Of a stretch of DNA of 8,375 nt, positions 5,938 to 8,375 are shown piece after piece (positions within the stretch are counted from its first letter, which is position 1; each line of letters begins with the position of its first letter). The position numbers were made by a program, and so were the translations under genes. Under the pieces are notes generated by a model that had not been told where the DNA came from, searched no databases, and saw only the letters and a list, made by a program, of their open reading frames with translations. This stretch comes from an uncultured Porphyromonadaceae bacterium (lineage in GTDB: Bacteria; Bacteroidota; Bacteroidia; Bacteroidales; Muribaculaceae), in assembly GCA_947175455.1 (NCBI GenBank), contig CAMWMW010000051.1, positions 1-8,375 of the forward strand, written 5' to 3'.

Positions 5938-6644
5938 TTATTGACTATCTCCTGCGCGATATTCTTGCCCGAGATCGCCTTGTAAAAAATTTTTGAATCG
6001 ATTACATTTGCGACATCACCCCAGTTAGCCATTACAATGGAATATTCCCACATCCATATTTTGTCACGTATTGCCCGGAGATCCGCATATATAGTCAATA
6101 CAATCTCAAGTCTCTGGTCTCTGTCAATTAAATTGTAGCCATCACTCTTTGTATCCGTATTTCCCACTTCAAGGGGATTTTTCACCTTGCCGTTATTTAC
6201 AATATTGACAAAATCCTGAACAAGCTGAACTGTATGGCTATATAGTTGAGAAATTCTTGTAATCGCGTATGCCTTACCCGATAAATCCGCCTGTTTGAAA
6301 GAATCTATAAGACGGGGACAACGCATCACTATATCCGCACTGATATTATAAATTTCTTTGTAATATCTTGATTCCTGTCCGAACCCCGCGATATTCTGCA
6401 TTGATTTGAGATGAAACTCTTTCGCCTCCAGAACTGCGGTATGGTAAGCAAAAGTTTTACGTTTCATACCCTCTATTTCCTCTACCGCACGCGTATTGCT
6501 CATCTCGACACCAGTAATATAAGCTGTATTGCCCGTCCATGCCGCCAGGCTCCAAGGGTCTGATACGATTTTAACATAAGCTGCATTTGCCACGCCTATG
6601 CCGCCGGACATAAACAACAAGCAAATAATTATCAATCTTCCCAT
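5922..6644 (-). CDS. Exported conjugation protein, TraI/VirB5-like (240 aa)
   Basis: A Sec signal peptide is clear: a hydrophobic core at residues 4-18 and a good signal peptidase I site after A21 (ANA|AYV). The mature protein begins YVKIVSDPWSLAAW, which resembles the start of the TraI (DUF4141, TrbJ/VirB5-like) proteins found at this position in CTnDOT-type operons, whose mature ends read roughly QWVVTDPGNLA. The rest is mostly helical: around 86-105 (AGFGQESRYYKEIYNISADI), 125-151 ending in DFVNIVNNG, and a later helix at about 174-200 starting DRDQRLEIVLTIYADLR. There are no transmembrane segments after the signal and no enzyme motif. It starts 13 nt inside the end of traG, so it is probably translationally coupled to it. 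Related proteins of Bacteroidales elements are annotated only as plasmid or conjugal transfer protein. By inference it is a periplasmic or pilus-tip component like VirB5. The conjugation role is likely; the VirB5 equivalence is tentative. Confidence 0.85.
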   Translation of the reverse strand: MGRLIIICLLFMSGGIGVANAAYVKIVSDPWSLAAWTGNTAYITGVEMSNTRAVEEIEGMKRKTFAYHTAVLEAKEFHLKSMQNIAGFGQESRYYKEIYNISADIVMRCPRLIDSFKQADLSGKAYAITRISQLYSHTVQLVQDFVNIVNNGKVKNPLEVGNTDTKSDGYNLIDRDQRLEIVLTIYADLRAIRDKIWMWEYSIVMANWGDVANVIDSKIFYKAISGKNIAQEIVNKWERL

Positions 6645-8375
6645 AGCTGCATAATCTTTTGTTCTTTGTTAATCCTGACTGCAAAATCAAGATATTTCTT
6701 GATCTTAAGCTTTTTTCTGTCTTTTTCTATATTCACGATAGCGTCCTGAATATTCCCGAAATGGCGGATATAAACTTTAAGAGCCTCCTTTTCCGCCCGC
6801 TCGGTAGTGTAAGCCCAATAACATTCCGGTGGCTCTTCGACACCGTAGACATCGGAGTTTTGCCCCCTGCATATCCACACCTCCTTGAAATAGTTGCGCC
6901 CCTCATGGTTGTCAAGAGCGTTGACAGTGAAAATCTGTTGTTTCTGAACGTGAGTCAGACCAAGTATTTTAGAGATATCATCATATCTGTCCTTGAACTT
7001 CGTCTGATCGAGAAGAATCTTGACATCGGAGTTATTGATGATTGCCTCCTTTACAATTGGAGAATCGATCACATCATTAAGCTCCTGAGTCACGACACCT
7101 GCAATACCGTGAAACTTGCGGACAGTCTTGTAAAGATATTTGATATACTCTGCCATAGTGGGAGAAGCTATTGCTTTCCACGCTTCTTCGATTATAAGAG
7201 CCTTGCGTCCTTTCTTAATTCGCATCTTCTGGAGAAAAACATCCATGATGATAAGAACGACAATGGGGAAAAGAACGGGATCATCTTTGATTTTATCAAT
7301 TTCAAAGACAATGAATTTCTCATCAAAGAGATTGATGTCAAGGTCTGAATTAAGAGTAACCTCAAGCTCTCCGCCACGATAGAACTGTTTGAGAATAGCC
7401 GCAAAATTCCGTATATTAAACTCTACTTTCTCAGACTGCGTGATCTGCGGAATGCGCTCCAGCGCAAACTCATAATAAGAATTGAAAGACAACTCTTTCA
7501 CTTTGAGCTTACGCTTCTGCAGTTCGATATGGTCAATCTGTCTTTCGATTTTAAGAAGGAGTCTTGTCTCAAGCAACTCTTTCTTAAATTCCGCAAGCTT
7601 TATCTCTGCTGCCTGTCGCTCCGGCAAGGAAGCGGATTCATCACATTGCAGTTTATATAAAGTCTGACACTGTCGTATCAATCGCAAACGGCGTTCCTCT
7701 CCGGGTCTGGTAAGAGCGGTTGTTGTCGGATCCGGTGTCGCCGGAGACTTGATCATCTCTTCAATATCATCCATCCCGTCCTCATACTTTGAGAAATCAC
7801 TCTCCATTTTTGCACCGAGAAGCAATTTCTGCCTCAGATCCTCGCGCTGTCTGTCATTGAATCTCTCAAATGGGAAGAAATACTCCTCATAATATTCAGT
7901 GATGGTCTGATTTATAATCATATCCTCTATTTTTGTAGGCAACTCATTGCCTTTGAAAATAAGGAATATGAGATTCTTAAGGAAGTTCTTCTTTTCTCCG
8001 AAGTTTGCGTAATACTCCTCGTCTGTGATTTTGAAAGGATTCATGGAGATCGGTTTTTCCTTGGAATAGGAAATATATACACCTTGGAAATAACCGCATA
8101 TACCCTCATATGAATCTCCGGTATCTACCATCACAACATCCGTGCCCTGTTCAAGGAGCTGCCGGACAACGGAATTCATGTGGAACGATTTCCCGCTTCC
8201 GGATGGACCGATACAAAAAAAGTTGGCATTGTCGGTCATTTTCTTCGTTCCCTCTTTTCCTGTAATATCTATGCAGACCGGCAAACCCTGACGATCGGTA
8301 TAAAATGTTTTAAGAGGTGTCTCCTCCGACACTTTAAGGTGCTCTTTAAAGAACATACAGAGAGCAGCATCGGAA
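6632..8375 (-). CDS. traG: TraG, VirB4-type conjugation ATPase (5'-truncated by window edge)
   Basis: This is the cytoplasmic, membrane-associated ATPase that powers assembly and transport by the conjugative T4SS. The name follows the Bacteroides convention; it is the VirB4 equivalent, not the VirD4-type coupling protein also called TraG in proteobacteria. About 580 residues are visible. The frame stays open through the right edge upstream of the methionine at 8356, and the residues there (SDAALC before MFFKEHLK) fit the interior of the family, so the true start lies outside the window; from memory, full-length members have roughly 800 residues or more. Counting from the 8356 methionine, Walker A is GPSGSGKS at 50-57 (8186-8209) and Walker B is ALIIEEAW at 386-393. 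The conserved stretch FIVFEIDKIKDDP lies at 348-360 and VVTQELNDVI at 421-430. Between about 165 and 290 there is a highly charged, probably helical segment that appears longer than in CTnDOT-type TraG. The stop overlaps the next gene by 13 nt. Family assignment is secure. Confidence 0.95.
   Translation of the reverse strand, partial: SDAALCMFFKEHLKVSEETPLKTFYTDRQGLPVCIDITGKEGTKKMTDNANFFCIGPSGSGKSFHMNSVVRQLLEQGTDVVMVDTGDSYEGICGYFQGVYISYSKEKPISMNPFKITDEEYYANFGEKKNFLKNLIFLIFKGNELPTKIEDMIINQTITEYYEEYFFPFERFNDRQREDLRQKLLLGAKMESDFSKYEDGMDDIEEMIKSPATPDPTTTALTRPGEERRLRLIRQCQTLYKLQCDESASLPERQAAEIKLAEFKKELLETRLLLKIERQIDHIELQKRKLKVKELSFNSYYEFALERIPQITQSEKVEFNIRNFAAILKQFYRGGELEVTLNSDLDINLFDEKFIVFEIDKIKDDPVLFPIVVLIIMDVFLQKMRIKKGRKALIIEEAWKAIASPTMAEYIKYLYKTVRKFHGIAGVVTQELNDVIDSPIVKEAIINNSDVKILLDQTKFKDRYDDISKILGLTHVQKQQIFTVNALDNHEGRNYFKEVWICRGQNSDVYGVEEPPECYWAYTTERAEKEALKVYIRHFGNIQDAIVNIEKDRKKLKIKKYLDFAVRINKEQKIMQLWED

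Noticed and set aside
6659..7348. A 229-codon plus-strand open frame opposite the C-terminal half of traG.
   Set aside because: The minus strand here encodes the highly conserved Walker B region of TraG, so the plus frame is explained by the coding constraint on the other strand.
1..8375. CRISPR arrays, tRNA/rRNA genes, insertion sequences, toxin-antitoxin pairs or defence genes.
   Set aside because: No regularly spaced repeats, transposase motifs, structured RNA or such gene families were seen; nearly every base is accounted for by conjugation genes.

Overview
The window is a block of conjugation (type IV secretion, T4SS) genes from a member of the Bacteroidota, most likely Bacteroidales (Bacteroides, Parabacteroides, Prevotella or a relative). 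All supported genes read on the minus strand, so transcription runs from the right edge to the left edge. The assignment rests on recognisable families of the Bacteroidales conjugative transposon/plasmid 'tra' system (TraG, TraJ, TraK, TraM, TraN, all named as in CTnDOT). The weak or absent Shine-Dalgarno sequences and AT-rich short leaders fit that phylum. Whether the element is an integrative conjugative element or a plasmid cannot be told: no integrase, relaxase, coupling protein, replication gene or attachment site is present.

Layout in direction of transcription. At the right edge is the C-terminal two thirds or so of the VirB4-type ATPase TraG (6632-8375, 5' end cut by the window). Three small Sec-exported proteins follow: a 240-aa TraI/VirB5-like protein (5922-6644), a 227-aa unrecognised protein (5254-5937) and a 220-aa DUF5045-like protein (4601-5263). 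Next come the polytopic membrane protein TraJ (VirB6-like, 3384-4598), TraK (VirB8-like, 2772-3368), a TraL-like single-span protein (2282-2767), TraM (VirB10-like, 1114-2295) and TraN (VirB9-like, 178-1080). After a 123-bp, 11% GC gap, the first 18 codons of another exported protein run off the left edge (1-54).

From traG to traN the genes overlap or sit within 33 bp of each other, as expected for one operon with translational coupling. Together they should build the envelope-spanning channel. TraG supplies energy, TraJ forms the inner-membrane part, TraK and TraL are inner-membrane/periplasmic scaffold, and TraM and TraN form the core that reaches the outer membrane. The small exported proteins are candidates for pilus-tip or periplasmic accessory parts.

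The coding sequence appears intact: no frameshift, insertion sequence, tRNA, rRNA or CRISPR array was seen. The least understood part, and the best place to look for something new, is the trio of exported proteins between traG and traJ. A long charged insert inside the TraG ATPase is also worth attention.
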